Assembly: GCF_002356115.1 (NCBI RefSeq)
Contig: NZ_AP014836.1
Span: 682,001 to 746,000, forward strand
From: Candidatus Nitrosoglobus terrae
Lineage (GTDB): Bacteria; Pseudomonadota; Gammaproteobacteria; Nitrosococcales; Nitrosococcaceae
Direction: 5' to 3'
DNA: 64,000 nucleotides
The notes under the pieces are model-generated. The model made no database searches and had not been told where the DNA came from. It was given only the letters and a program-made list of their open reading frames with translations. The translations under genes and the position numbers were made by a program. Within the stretch, counting starts at the first letter, position 1. The number at the start of each line of letters is the position of its first letter. This document shows positions 1 through 8,133 of the stretch, piece after piece.

Positions 1-260
1 AGGCCAGTATTATGCCCGTCATCAAAGTATAGCTTGATAGCATAGTTACCTATAGGTTCAATATTAGTTACATTAACTGCGTCTTTATCAACAAGTAAAA
101 TTTCTTGACCGGGGCCATGCCCTTGTACCTCTGCTGAAGGAGAGAATATCCTTAAAAATTCGCAAGAAAATGCGAATTTAGCACCATTATCGAAGCTCAG
201 TTCAAGCATACGAGATTGGCGGTGAAGTTTAATTTCAGTAGGCTGAGGGGATTGCGTCAT
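1..260 (-). CDS. DUF971 family protein (partial, C-terminus outside window)
   Basis: About 86 N-terminal residues are visible, from an ATG at 258-260 running leftwards off the window edge. They carry the conserved block of DUF971 (the fold shared with the N-terminus of gamma-butyrobetaine hydroxylase): EFLRIFSPSAEVQGHG near residues 34-49, then a region with IEPIGNYAIKL and FDDGHNTG. DUF971 genes commonly sit just downstream of hslVU in gammaproteobacteria, as here (32 nt after the hslU stop), so it is probably the third gene of that operon. Its biochemical role is not established; a metal or iron-sulfur related role is sometimes suggested for the fold. The family call is firm and the function is unknown. 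Confidence 0.85.
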   Translation of the reverse strand, partial: MTQSPQPTEIKLHRQSRMLELSFDNGAKFAFSCEFLRIFSPSAEVQGHGPGQEILLVDKDAVNVTNIEPIGNYAIKLYFDDGHNTG

Positions 261-292
261 TTGAGGCTTTAGGATTAAAAAACAGCTAATTT

Positions 293-1618
293 TTATAGAA
301 TATAGCGCGATAAATCTTCATCCTGAGCTAAATCAGCCAACTGCACGTCTACATAGCCTGAATCAATAACAACCTCTTTGCTAGCATGATCTTCAGCTTC
401 AAAAGAAAGGCCCTCTAGTAAGCGCTCCATAACAGTGTGTAGGCGTCGAGCGCCAATATTTTCAGTGCGCTCATTGACTTGCCAAGCAACTTCGGCGATA
501 CGGGCGATACCATCTTCAGTAAAACGTAAAAATATTCCTTCGGTTTTTAAGAGAGCAATATATTGTTCGGTAAGGGAAGCTCTTGGTTCAGTGAGAATAC
601 GTACAAAGTCATTAACATCCAGTGCGTTTAGTTCGACTCGAATAGGTAAACGCCCTTGCATTTCTGGAATAAGATCTGAAGGTTTAGCAAGATGGAAAGC
701 CCCTGATGCAATAAACAGGATATGGTCAGTTTTTACCATGCCGTACTTAGTAGAAACCGTATTTCCTTCTACTAGAGGAAGTAGATCCCTCTGTACGCCC
801 TCACGGGAGACATCAGTGCCAGAGAACTCAGAGCGTTTGGCAATCTTATCTATTTCATCGAGAAATATAATACCATTTTGTTCTACGTTATTGAGAGCTC
901 TAGCTTTTAAATCCTCATCATTAATGAGCTTCCCCGCTTCCTCTTCAGTGAGTAATTTAAATGCTTCACGTATTCGCAGTCGACGAATCCGTGTGCGCGT
1001 ACTCCCTAAATTTTGAAATAAACTTTGAAGCTGATTTGTCAACTCTTCCATACCGGGAGGAGCCATAATTTCAACGCCCATAGATGTAATAGGTAGTTCA
1101 ATCTCAATTTCGCGGTCGCCCAATTTTCCTTCTCGCAACATTTTGCGAAATTTTTGTCGGGCGCTTGATTCTTCCTCTACTATCTCATTAGTTGCAGTTC
1201 TAGCGGAAGGCAATAGGGTATTAAGAATTCTCTCTTCAGCTATATCTTGGGCTTGATTACGGACTTTAGACATCTCTTGCTCACGGGTCATTTTGATGGC
1301 TATATCCATTAAATCTCGGATAATAGATTCTACATCTCGACCTACATAACCTACTTCAGTAAATTTAGTTGCTTCGATTTTAATGAAAGGGGCATTGGCT
1401 AATTTAGCAAGACGTCGTGCAATTTCAGTTTTGCCTACTCCGGTTGGCCCGATCATAAGAATATTTTTAGGAGTAATTTCATTGCGTAGCTCCTCACTTA
1501 CTTGGCACCGGCGCCAGCGGTTACGAAGAGCAACAGCTACGGCTCGCTTAGCAGCCGATTGACCGATGATATGCTTATCTAGTTCCTGAACGATTTGTCG
1601 AGGGGTAAGTTCGGGCAT
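293..1618 (-). CDS. hslU: HslU, ATPase subunit of the HslUV (ClpYQ) protease
   Basis: AAA+ unfoldase that binds, unfolds and feeds substrates into the HslV peptidase in the cytoplasm. Seen: Walker A GPTGVGKT at about residues 57-64, Walker B FLDEIDKI in the middle, the family-specific I domain between them, the sensor segment ending [15 protein letters not shown], and the C-terminal EDLSRYIL tail that docks into HslV. I start at ATG 1616-1618 ([14 protein letters not shown]), which gives 441 residues, close to the E. coli length of 443. An in-frame TTG at 1645 would add nine residues and overlap hslV. The gene follows hslV by 7 nt, so the two are co-transcribed. Identification is secure. Confidence 0.97.
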   Translation of the reverse strand: MPELTPRQIVQELDKHIIGQSAAKRAVAVALRNRWRRCQVSEELRNEITPKNILMIGPTGVGKTEIARRLAKLANAPFIKIEATKFTEVGYVGRDVESIIRDLMDIAIKMTREQEMSKVRNQAQDIAEERILNTLLPSARTATNEIVEEESSARQKFRKMLREGKLGDREIEIELPITSMGVEIMAPPGMEELTNQLQSLFQNLGSTRTRIRRLRIREAFKLLTEEEAGKLINDEDLKARALNNVEQNGIIFLDEIDKIAKRSEFSGTDVSREGVQRDLLPLVEGNTVSTKYGMVKTDHILFIASGAFHLAKPSDLIPEMQGRLPIRVELNALDVNDFVRILTEPRASLTEQYIALLKTEGIFLRFTEDGIARIAEVAWQVNERTENIGARRLHTVMERLLEGLSFEAEDHASKEVVIDSGYVDVQLADLAQDEDLSRYIL

Positions 1619-1625
1619 GGTCGAT

Positions 1626-2165
1626 TTAGCCTGAGAGTTCTTCAATAGTTAGGTAAGTGTTAGTATATATACAAATATCCGCAGCAATAGTCAGCGCTTT
1701 TTCAACGATAGCATGAGCATTAAGATCGGTATTTTCTAATAGAGCGCGGGCCGCTGCTTGAGCATAGGAGCCCCCTGAACCAATAGCCATTATGCCATGC
1801 TCTGGCTCGATAACATCGCCATTGCCTGAGATAATATAGGATACTTTACGATCTGCAACTGCTAGGAGCGCTTCAAGCCGCCTAAGAGAGCGATCAGATC
1901 GCCAATCTTTAGCTAATTCCACAGCAGCGCGTACTAAATTACCTTGATGTTTTTCCAATTTAGCTTCAAAGCGCTCAAAGAGTGTAAAGGCGTCGGCAGT
2001 ACCGCCAGCAAAGCCAGCAACTACTTGATCGTGAAATAGTCGCCGTACTTTACGTGCGTTACCTTTCATAACAATATTATTCATACTAACTTGGCCATCG
2101 CCTCCAATAACCACCTGTTCTTGGCGTCGTACTGAAAGAATGGTTGTGCCGTGAAAATACTCCAA
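1626..2165 (-). CDS. hslV: HslV, peptidase subunit of the HslUV protease
   Basis: Threonine peptidase forming the double-hexamer core of HslUV. The mature N-terminus should be Thr7, after removal of MEYFHG; the segment TTILSVRR followed by VVIGGDGQ is the family N-terminal signature. The [13 protein letters not shown] and [15 protein letters not shown] motifs are present. At 179 residues it is slightly longer than E. coli HslV because of the short pre-sequence. The start codon is TTG (2163-2165), supported by an AGGAG about 9 nt upstream and by the agreement of MEYFHG-T with the expected processing site. First gene of hslVU; I did not find a clear sigma-32 promoter upstream. Confidence 0.97.
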   Translation of the reverse strand: MEYFHGTTILSVRRQEQVVIGGDGQVSMNNIVMKGNARKVRRLFHDQVVAGFAGGTADAFTLFERFEAKLEKHQGNLVRAAVELAKDWRSDRSLRRLEALLAVADRKVSYIISGNGDVIEPEHGIMAIGSGGSYAQAAARALLENTDLNAHAIVEKALTIAADICIYTNTYLTIEELSG

Positions 2166-2673
2166 AAGCCCCTGCTCCTTTTAGTTAAATTATGACTGAA
2201 GTGCTAATTTTACACCAATTCTAGCTTTATAAACTTAATATTTAAATGTTTTTTAAAGAGCTTCTGCCTAGTAATTAGCAGGTCTCATATTTATTTGGCA
2301 TAGAATAGATTATAATGTTAGTATCTTGTGTATATTAGGTAATGATTTACAATAGCTTCTTTTAATTTGAACACTAATTAATTTAAGTAAAAATCCTTAC
2401 TAAACCCTTCGTTGTATTTAGCAGCTATATATTTCCATGGTCAATTTTAATATTAATAACTGTCAAGGTAATTTGGATAAGCATTAAAATACTTATTCAT
2501 AAGAAGATTATTTAGAAATAGCAGCTATATATGTAACTAGCTAATTTAGCTGAGAGCTTAGAGGTTATTTGCTTAATTACTAGATAGTAGTGCGTTAGCT
2601 TGTATAATTTAAGCTTTAAACCATTAATATGGTATAAGGCTATCCCTTTGCTCATTGTTAAATTTTATAGATA
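2166..2673. other. Intergenic region between hslV and the tRNA-tuf operon
   Basis: About 500 bp of AT-rich sequence separating divergent transcription units. I see no gene. It holds a 13-bp direct repeat (agcagctatatat at 2420-2432 and again at 2520-2532, exactly 100 bp apart) and a small imperfect hairpin at about 2258-2286 (GAG..CTGcCTA / TAGCAG..CTC). No good sigma-32 consensus for hslVU was found. Putative reading frames here run antisense through the tRNA genes and are not real. Confidence 0.5.
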
Positions 2674-2704
2674 TTGACAATTTATTGTAAACAGGTAATA
2701 ATAT
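2674..2704 (+). promoter_or_regulatory. Sigma-70 promoter of the tRNA-Tyr/Gly/Thr-tuf operon
   Basis: A perfect -35 TTGACA (2674-2679) is followed after 16-17 nt by TAATAA / AATAAT (2696-2702). Transcription would begin roughly 10-15 nt before tRNA-Tyr, leaving a very short leader as expected for a tRNA transcript. It is the best promoter match in the upstream gap. Confidence 0.7.
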
Positions 2705-2718
2705 TGGGATTCGATTTT

Positions 2719-2803
2719 GGAGGGGTTCCCGAGTGGCTAAAGGGATCAGACTGTAAATCTGACGGCACTGCCTTCGGAGGTTCGAATCCTCCCCCCTCCA
2801 CCA
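2719..2803 (+). tRNA. tRNA-Tyr (anticodon GTA)
   Basis: Class II tRNA with a long variable arm. The acceptor GGAGGGG pairs with CCCCTCC, CCA is encoded, and the anticodon loop CTGTAAA gives GTA. First of three tRNAs ahead of tuf, the same order (Tyr, Gly, Thr, tuf) as in the E. coli tufB operon. Confidence 0.97.
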
Positions 2804-2860
2804 GCTAGTTGTTACTATATAAACTATAGCTAGGAAGTTATTTTTTTCAAAGATGTGTCG

Positions 2861-2934
<74 letters not shown>

Positions 2935-2989
2935 TATTATTAATTATAAGTTTATCAAGAGTACTTGAGTTAATTTATTGTGATACTGC

Positions 2990-3065
<76 letters not shown>

Positions 3066-3189
3066 AAGTTATTAGCAGTCTAAATTTTATTAGTGATGTT
3101 TGTTTTTTTAATGAATGATAGCTGTACCCATAATATAGTCGTTGCATCGTCAAATAGTTTACGTGATCTAAAGATAAGGAGATTTTATT

Positions 3190-4380
3190 ATGTCCAAGGC
3201 GAAATTTGAGAGAAAGAAGCCACATATTAATGTAGGGACGATTGGCCATGTAGATCATGGTAAGACGACGCTAACGGCGGCATTAACGAAGGTATTATCG
3301 GCACAATATGGTGGGGAGTTTAGAGCCTATGATCAGATTGATAATGCGCCGGAGGAGCGAGAGCGAGGGATTACGATAGCTACATCCCATGTAGAATACG
3401 AGACCAAAGATAGACACTACGCGCATGTGGATTGCCCGGGTCATGCGGATTATGTAAAGAACATGATTACGGGTGCGGCACAGATGGATGGAGCGATACT
3501 AGTAGTATCGGCGGCGGATGGGCCGATGCCACAGACTCGGGAGCACATACTGCTAGCGAGACAAGTAGGAGTGCCATATATTCTAGTATATTTAAATAAA
3601 GCGGACATGGTAGATGATCCAGAGCTGCTAGAATTGGTGGAGATGGAAGTACGGGAGTTACTAGATAGTTATCAATTTCCTGGGGATGAGACGCCGATTG
3701 TAGTAGGGAGCGCTTTAAAGGCTTTAGAAGGGGATGAGACCGAGATAGGGGTAGCGTCGATTATGAAGCTAGTGGAAGCGATGGATGCTTATGTTCCAGA
3801 GCCGCAGCGGGCGATAGATCAACCGTTTTTGATGCCGATAGAGGATGTATTTTCTATATCTGGTCGTGGTACGGTAGTTACGGGGAGAGCGGAACGAGGG
3901 ATTATCAAGGTAGGTGATGAGATAGAGATTGTAGGGATACAGGAGACGCAGAAGACCATCTGCACGGGTGTTGAGATGTTTCGTAAGCTGTTGGATGAAG
4001 GTCGTGCGGGAGATAACATAGGGGTATTGCTGCGAGGAACCAAGCGAGAGGATGTAGAGCGTGGTCAAGTGTTGGCTAAGCCGGGGTCGATTACACCGCA
4101 TACGAAATTTCAAGCAGAAATTTATGTGCTTTCTAAGGAGGAGGGTGGGCGTCATACTCCGTTTTTCAAAGGTTATCGGCCACAGTTTTATTTTCGGACT
4201 ACGGATGTGACGGGCGCTGTTGATTTACCTGAGGGAGTAGAGATGGTGATGCCTGGTGATAATGTTCAGGTGACGGTGAGTTTAATAGCTCCTATTGCGA
4301 TGGAAGAGGGTTTACGTTTTGCAGTTCGGGAAGGGGGACGTACTGTAGGCGCTGGTGTCGTTAGCAAAATTATTGAATAA
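3190..4380 (+). CDS. tufB: Elongation factor Tu, copy 1 (tRNA-linked)
   Basis: GTPase that delivers aminoacyl-tRNA to the ribosomal A site. Domain I carries the P-loop GHVDHGKT (residues 19-26), [13 protein letters not shown] and NKAD; domains II and III follow, ending [10 protein letters not shown]. It is 396 residues, the usual size. The ATG start has a good AAGGAG (3176-3181). The protein is identical to that of the second copy at 19741, and the DNA is identical by eye from the second base of the start codon. Thr, Gly and Ala codons favour acg, ggg and gcg, unlike fusA. The 4-gene tRNA-tuf unit is classic for gammaproteobacteria. Confidence 0.98.
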   Translation: MSKAKFERKKPHINVGTIGHVDHGKTTLTAALTKVLSAQYGGEFRAYDQIDNAPEERERGITIATSHVEYETKDRHYAHVDCPGHADYVKNMITGAAQMDGAILVVSAADGPMPQTREHILLARQVGVPYILVYLNKADMVDDPELLELVEMEVRELLDSYQFPGDETPIVVGSALKALEGDETEIGVASIMKLVEAMDAYVPEPQRAIDQPFLMPIEDVFSISGRGTVVTGRAERGIIKVGDEIEIVGIQETQKTICTGVEMFRKLLDEGRAGDNIGVLLRGTKREDVERGQVLAKPGSITPHTKFQAEIYVLSKEEGGRHTPFFKGYRPQFYFRTTDVTGAVDLPEGVEMVMPGDNVQVTVSLIAPIAMEEGLRFAVREGGRTVGAGVVSKIIE

Positions 4381-4419
4381 CAGTAATAATATGGTTAAAC
4401 AACAGGTAATTAGAATCAG
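3191..4419 (+). repeat. Duplicated tuf segment, copy 1 (about 1,229 bp)
   Basis: Matches 19742-20970 at a constant offset of 16,551 with no difference seen on line-by-line comparison. Identity starts at the second base of the start codon (ATG here, GTG there) and continues 39 bp past the tuf stop through the first nine codons of rpsJ plus two bases. The sharp edges point to gene conversion or duplication. Confidence 0.93.
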
Positions 4420-4486
4420 TAAGAATAATAAATTAAATATAGCTAACTATGCCTCCCTTGTTGTTTACTATTGTGCTATTAATTAG
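4391..4486 (+). pseudogene. 5' fragment of rpsJ carried along with the tuf duplication
   Basis: After tuf copy 1, the ATG at 4391 opens the same codons as genuine rpsJ at 20942 (MVKQQVIRI, then two more bases), after which the sequence diverges into unrelated DNA. A chimeric 31-codon frame continues to a TAG at 4484-4486, whose last two bases are the first two of tRNA-Trp. It lacks everything needed for an S10 protein. I read it as a relic marking the end of a copied tract; whether it is translated is unknown. Confidence 0.8.
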
Positions 4487-4560
4487 GCCAGTAGCTCAAT
4501 TGGCAGAGCGGCGGTCTCCAAAACCGCAGGTTGGGGGTTCGATTCCCTCCTGGCCTGCCA
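4485..4560 (+). tRNA. tRNA-Trp (anticodon CCA)
   Basis: Acceptor AGGCCAG pairs with CTGGCCT; discriminator G and encoded CCA. Anticodon loop CTCCAAA gives CCA. It lies between tuf copy 1 and secE, a conserved position in several proteobacteria. Confidence 0.97.
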
Positions 4561-4603
4561 TTTTATTACGCTTAATTAAGCTATTTTTAGCCCTAGGAAT
4601 ACT

Positions 4604-4951
4604 ATGGCAGATATTATCAAATTTACAGTAGCCTTACTGTTGCTGGGTACGGCGACTGGTTTATTCTATTATTTTGGAGATCACTCTACACCTTTGCGTG
4701 TATTTGGATTACTTATAGCACTGGGTATTTCGCTAGCAATTTTAGCAAAAACAGTACGTGGCCAAGCAATATTAAATTTTACAAGCGAAACCCAAGCAGA
4801 GTTTCGTAAAATAGCTTGGCCAGCGCAACAAGAGACAACTCGAACTACATTAATAGTACTACTTATGGTCGTGGCTGTAGCAAGTATATTATGGCTATTT
4901 GATATGTTATTGATGTGGGTTGTCCGTCTATTGACTGGGCAAGGAGTTTAA
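4604..4951 (+). CDS. secE: SecE, preprotein translocase subunit
   Basis: Small inner-membrane partner of SecY in the Sec translocon. Three hydrophobic segments (about residues 5-24, 30-49 and 82-108) match the gammaproteobacterial three-helix form. The conserved cytoplasmic amphipathic stretch just before the last helix is visible as [18 protein letters not shown]. Length is 115 residues against 127 in E. coli. ATG start with AGGA about 6 nt upstream. nusG starts 1 nt after its stop, the standard secE-nusG pair. Confidence 0.96.
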   Translation: MADIIKFTVALLLLGTATGLFYYFGDHSTPLRVFGLLIALGISLAILAKTVRGQAILNFTSETQAEFRKIAWPAQQETTRTTLIVLLMVVAVASILWLFDMLLMWVVRLLTGQGV

Positions 4952-4952
4952 A

Positions 4953-5486
4953 ATGGCTAAGCGCTGGTATGTAATACAAGCGTTTTCAGGGTTTGAGCAG
5001 CGGGTAAAACGATCTCTTGAGGAAAGGATTAGCCAGTATAATTTACAGGGGAAATTCGGAGATATCTTAGTACCTACTGAGGAGGTTATTGAGATGCGCG
5101 AAGGCCAGAAACGTAAGAGCGAGCGTAAGTTTTTTCCTGGCTATGTTTTAATCCAAATGGAAATGGATGATGAGACTTGGCACTTGGTTAAGGATATACC
5201 TCGGGTGCTTGGTTTTATCGGTGGCGCTAGTGATAAACCAGCCCCAGTTGCAGATAGTGAAGCCGAAAAAATATTGGAGCGGATTCGGGAAGGAGCGACG
5301 CAGCCAAAGCCTAAAATCCCATTTGAGCCCGGTGAAATGGTACGTGTCACTGAAGGGCCTTTTACTGACTTTAATGGTGTAATTGAGGAAGTTAGCTATG
5401 AGAAAAATAAACTCCGAGTAGCAGTATTAATTTTCGGGCGATCAACTCCAGTTGAGCTTGATTTTGGACAAGTTGAAAAAAAATAA
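4953..5486 (+). CDS. nusG: NusG, transcription elongation/termination factor
   Basis: Binds the RNA polymerase clamp through its N-terminal NGN domain and links polymerase to Rho or ribosomal S10 through its C-terminal KOW domain. Seen: [15 protein letters not shown] at the N-terminus, [12 protein letters not shown], and the KOW region [19 protein letters not shown] near residues 124-142. 177 residues, close to 181 in E. coli. One nucleotide separates it from secE. Identification is secure. Confidence 0.97.
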   Translation: MAKRWYVIQAFSGFEQRVKRSLEERISQYNLQGKFGDILVPTEEVIEMREGQKRKSERKFFPGYVLIQMEMDDETWHLVKDIPRVLGFIGGASDKPAPVADSEAEKILERIREGATQPKPKIPFEPGEMVRVTEGPFTDFNGVIEEVSYEKNKLRVAVLIFGRSTPVELDFGQVEKK

Positions 5487-5575
5487 AAGAAATATTGTAG
5501 CCTTTATGCTCTAGGCTTAATTGGATATGAGTTCTCTGGGAAGTAATAGTCCTTTTTTATACGCAAGGAGTGATT

Positions 5576-6007
5576 GTGGCAAAGAAAATAGAAGCTTACA
5601 TTAAGTTACAAGTGCCCGCAGGGCAAGCTAATCCAAGTCCTCCGGTGGGGCCAGCGTTAGGGCAGCGTGGTGTTAATATTATGGAGTTTTGCAAGGCATT
5701 TAATGCTCAAACTCAGGGGTTAGAGCAAGGGGTGCCTACGCCTGTAGTAATCACTGTATATTCTGACCGTAGTTTTACTTTTGTAACCAAAACTCCACCA
5801 GTTTCAGTCTTACTTAAAAAAGCAGCAGGAATAAGTTCTGGGAGTAAGCGACCAAATAGCGATAAGGTCGGTAAGGTAGATCACGCCCAGTTAGAAGAGA
5901 TTGTAAAAATAAAGATGCCTGATTTAACAGCGGCGGATAAGGAAGCGGCTATTCGTACTATTGTTGGTAGCGCACGTAGTATGGGATTAGAAACGGAGGG
6001 TATCTAA
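5576..6007 (+). CDS. rplK: Ribosomal protein L11
   Basis: 50S protein of the GTPase-associated centre, contacting 23S rRNA and translation factors; also needed for RelA activation. The N-terminal domain has the proline-rich [20 protein letters not shown]; the rRNA-binding C-terminal domain ends [14 protein letters not shown] choose GTG 5576 ([11 protein letters not shown], 143 residues), with AAGGAG at 5565-5570. An in-frame GTG six bases earlier overlaps that Shine-Dalgarno and would add two residues. rplA follows 3 nt later, so the L11 operon is intact. Confidence 0.97.
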   Translation: MAKKIEAYIKLQVPAGQANPSPPVGPALGQRGVNIMEFCKAFNAQTQGLEQGVPTPVVITVYSDRSFTFVTKTPPVSVLLKKAAGISSGSKRPNSDKVGKVDHAQLEEIVKIKMPDLTAADKEAAIRTIVGSARSMGLETEGI

Positions 6008-6010
6008 ATT

Positions 6011-6709
6011 ATGGCTAAGCTTAGTAATCGTTTAATAAAGATTCGAGAAAAATTAAAGCCAGGGAAACTTTATTCGGTAGAAGAAGCATTAAACTTACTT
6101 CTTAAGGAGATTCCTAGTGCCAAGTTTGAGGAGTCAGTAGATGTAGCTGTTAATCTTGGAGTGGATCCTCGTAAATCTGATCAGGTAGTGCGAGGTTCAA
6201 CGGTATTACCTAATGGTACTGGTAAACCAGTAAAGATAGGAGTGTTTACGCAAGGAGTTAATGCCGAAGCTGCAAAAGAAGCTGGAGCTGATGCAGTCGG
6301 TTTAGAAGATCTAGCTGAAATAGTGAAAGCTGGGCAGGTTGCTTTTAATGTAATTATTGCTTCGCCAGATGCTATGCGGGTAGTAGGGCAGTTAGGGCCT
6401 ATTTTAGGGCCTCGTGGGTTAATGCCTAATCCTAAAGTGGGCACTGTTACTACTGATGTTGCAGGAGCTGTAGCAAAGGCTAAGGCAGGCCAAATTCGTT
6501 ATCGAACTGATAAAGCCGGTATCATTCATTGCTCAATTGGTAAGGCATCATTTAGTGTAGATGCTCTTAAGCGTAATCTTTTAGCTTTGGTTGAGGATTT
6601 AATAAGGCTTAAGCCTGCTTCGGCAAAAGGTATATATTTAAAAAAATTAACTTTATCTACTACGATGGGTCCCGGTATAGCTGTAGATCAGGCTAATTTT
6701 TCAGCCTAA
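6011..6709 (+). CDS. rplA: Ribosomal protein L1
   Basis: Builds the mobile L1 stalk that releases deacylated tRNA, and in E. coli represses its own rplKA mRNA. 232 residues. Recognisable are [32 protein letters not shown] and the C-terminal [12 protein letters not shown] motif. Starts 3 nt after rplK. I did not identify the L1 operator in the short rplK leader, so autoregulation is inferred from the family only. Confidence 0.97.
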   Translation: MAKLSNRLIKIREKLKPGKLYSVEEALNLLLKEIPSAKFEESVDVAVNLGVDPRKSDQVVRGSTVLPNGTGKPVKIGVFTQGVNAEAAKEAGADAVGLEDLAEIVKAGQVAFNVIIASPDAMRVVGQLGPILGPRGLMPNPKVGTVTTDVAGAVAKAKAGQIRYRTDKAGIIHCSIGKASFSVDALKRNLLALVEDLIRLKPASAKGIYLKKLTLSTTMGPGIAVDQANFSA

Positions 6710-6725
6710 ACGTGTAGATAATGGA

Positions 6726-6754
6726 TTAGGCTTTAAATCTAAATATATTATAAT
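6726..6754 (+). promoter_or_regulatory. Candidate promoter for rplJL-rpoBC
   Basis: A perfect TATAAT -10 lies at 6749-6754, 40 bp after the rplA stop. The -35 region (about 6726-6731, TTAGGC) is poor. The position is right for the separate rplJ promoter known in E. coli. Moderate to low confidence because AT-rich DNA produces TATAAT by chance. Confidence 0.4.
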
Positions 6755-6794
6755 TATATATTTATTTAAATTTGAGATCGCTTACCAATTATGG

Positions 6795-6955
6795 TGAGTT
6801 GTCTAAGACCGCAGGTGTACCAATTTAATTGATTAATACAATAAATAATCGGCCTGCGCAGACGGTAGATTTCTTGCTACTGCTACAAAAAATGCAAAAT
6901 GTTGTTGTGGCAACAACTGCCGTAATCATGGAGAGGTTGGATGTTTATCAACCTT
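6795..6955 (+). promoter_or_regulatory. L10-type leader RNA upstream of rplJ
   Basis: The segment resembles the E. coli L10 leader: CTAAGACCGCAGGTGT (6803-6818) and later GGCCTGCGCAGACGGT (6851-6866), so CGCAGG (6810-6815) can pair with CCTGCG (6853-6858). Further on are a hairpin GTTGTTG/CAACAAC (6901-6907 with 6911-6917) and GGTTG/CAACC (6935-6939 with 6949-6953). In E. coli the L10-(L12)4 complex binds this leader and represses rplJL translation. Presence of the motif is seen; regulation is inferred. Confidence 0.7.
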
Positions 6956-7003
6956 TAACTGGCACTTGCTGGATATAAGGTGAATTATAGGAGGCGGTTA
7001 AGA

Positions 7004-7531
7004 TTGAGTCTTAGTTTAGAAATGAAAAAAGCCGTCGTTGCTGATGTGGCAGCGGTTGCTTCTCGGGCTTGTTCTGCTGTTGCTGCTGAATATTGTGGTT
7101 TGACGGTTGCTGAGATGACAAAGATCAGAATAGCCGCACGCCAAGAAAACGTTTATCTACGAGTAGTACCTAATACGCTAGCATCTCGTGCCCTAGAAGG
7201 TACTGATTTTGAATGCATGAAATCTGGGCTAGTAGGCCCTTTGATATTAGCATTTTCTTGTGATGAACCCAGCGCTGCAGCACGGATAATTCAGGGTTTT
7301 AGCAAAGAGTATAGCAAGCTTGTGGTTAAGATGGGCTGTGTTGGGGGTAAGCTGATTCCACCGGAATCTCTAGATTCCCTAGCAAAAATGCCTACAAAAG
7401 AACAGGCAATTAGTATGTTTATGGGAGTGTTACAAGCACCAATTAGTAAACTTATTCGTGTTTTAACTGGGCCAACGACGAAATTAATACGTGTTATTGC
7501 TGCTGTGCGCGATCAAAAACAAGCAGCTTAA
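7004..7531 (+). CDS. rplJ: Ribosomal protein L10
   Basis: Base of the L7/L12 stalk: the N-terminal domain binds 23S rRNA and the C-terminal helix carries L7/L12 dimers. 175 residues from a TTG start at 7004 (MSLSLEMKKAVVADV), preceded by a strong AGGAGG (6989-6994) at 9 nt. A GTG at 6980 in frame would place that Shine-Dalgarno inside the gene, so TTG is preferred. Conserved blocks: RVVPNTLASRALEGTDFE, GPLILAFS and the C-terminal VLTGPTTKLIRVIAAVRDQKQAA-like tail. The structured leader upstream suggests L10 autoregulation. Confidence 0.95.
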   Translation: MSLSLEMKKAVVADVAAVASRACSAVAAEYCGLTVAEMTKIRIAARQENVYLRVVPNTLASRALEGTDFECMKSGLVGPLILAFSCDEPSAAARIIQGFSKEYSKLVVKMGCVGGKLIPPESLDSLAKMPTKEQAISMFMGVLQAPISKLIRVLTGPTTKLIRVIAAVRDQKQAA

Positions 7532-7595
7532 CTTGATTGCTAAAAATAGATACTTAAATTAAAAATATTTTGCAGAAAGATTTACGAGGTTAACA

Positions 7596-7973
7596 ATGGC
7601 TGTAGCAAAAGAAGAAATTTTAGATGCAATTGCAAATATGACCGTCATGGATGTGGTTGAATTGATTGAGGCTATGGAAGAAAAATTTGGTGTTAGTGCT
7701 GCAGTGCCGGTTGCTGCAGTAGCAGCGCCTACGGTTGGATCAGAAACTGTAGCTGAAGAGAAAACTGAATTTGATATAATATTAACAGGTTTTGGATCTA
7801 ACAAAGTGCAAGTTATTAAAGTCGTACGTGCTATTACTGGTCTTGGCCTTAAGGAGGCTAAGGATCTAGTAGAAGCTGTACCTTCATCTATTAAGGAAGG
7901 TGTAGCTAAAGGTGAAGTAGAGGGGATTAAAAAGCAGCTAGAAGAAGCAGGCGCTAGCGTTGAGATTAAGTAA
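7596..7973 (+). CDS. rplL: Ribosomal protein L7/L12
   Basis: Multi-copy stalk protein that recruits and stimulates the translational GTPases. 125 residues: N-terminal dimerisation domain (1-34), an Ala/Val/Pro-rich hinge (about 35-55, [16 protein letters not shown]) and a C-terminal factor-binding domain with [23 protein letters not shown] with upstream GAGG. It follows rplJ by 64 nt and is followed by a stable hairpin before rpoB, as in E. coli, where this arrangement gives excess L12 over polymerase subunits. Confidence 0.98.
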   Translation: MAVAKEEILDAIANMTVMDVVELIEAMEEKFGVSAAVPVAAVAAPTVGSETVAEEKTEFDIILTGFGSNKVQVIKVVRAITGLGLKEAKDLVEAVPSSIKEGVAKGEVEGIKKQLEEAGASVEIK

Positions 7974-8000
7974 TTATATTGTTCTATATATTCATATATA

Positions 8001-8034
8001 AAAGGCTGGTGATAGTAGCCACCAGCCTTTTTCC
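8001..8034 (+). terminator. Terminator/attenuator between rplL and rpoB
   Basis: Perfect 11-bp stem AAAGGCTGGTG (8001-8011) / CACCAGCCTTT (8020-8030), 8-nt loop, followed by TT and more T-rich sequence. This is the textbook shape of a rho-independent terminator and sits where E. coli has the partial rplL-rpoB attenuator. Since no separate rpoB promoter is obvious, read-through is expected. Confidence 0.85.
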
Positions 8035-8070
8035 ATTTTTTACATGCAAGAAGCGATAACTTATAAGAGT

Positions 8071-8101
8071 ACTAGCAATAGAGTAGTCCCTATTGCTTAG
8101 T
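8071..8101 (+). promoter_or_regulatory. Second hairpin in the rplL-rpoB spacer
   Basis: ACTA plus GCAATAG (8071-8081) pairs with CTATTGC, a bulged T, and TAGT (8090-8101): 11 bp with a single bulge and an 8-nt loop. No T-tract follows, so it is not a terminator. E. coli has an RNase III processing site in this spacer; the same role here is inference. Confidence 0.5.
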
Positions 8102-8133
8102 GTTTACTAGCAAGCGCTCAATGAGGTGATAAG

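Noticed and set aside
2420-2532. 13-bp direct repeats as a CRISPR or mobile-element remnant
   Set aside because: Only two copies, low complexity, and no associated genes or inverted ends.
3769-4155. 128- and 74-codon frames opposite both tuf genes
   Set aside because: They occur identically at both loci only because tuf itself is duplicated; antisense shadows with no ribosome binding site or family signature.
4449-4631. Plus-strand 60-codon frame containing RPVAQLAERRSPKPQVGGSI
   Set aside because: This is tRNA-Trp read as protein; the feature is the tRNA.
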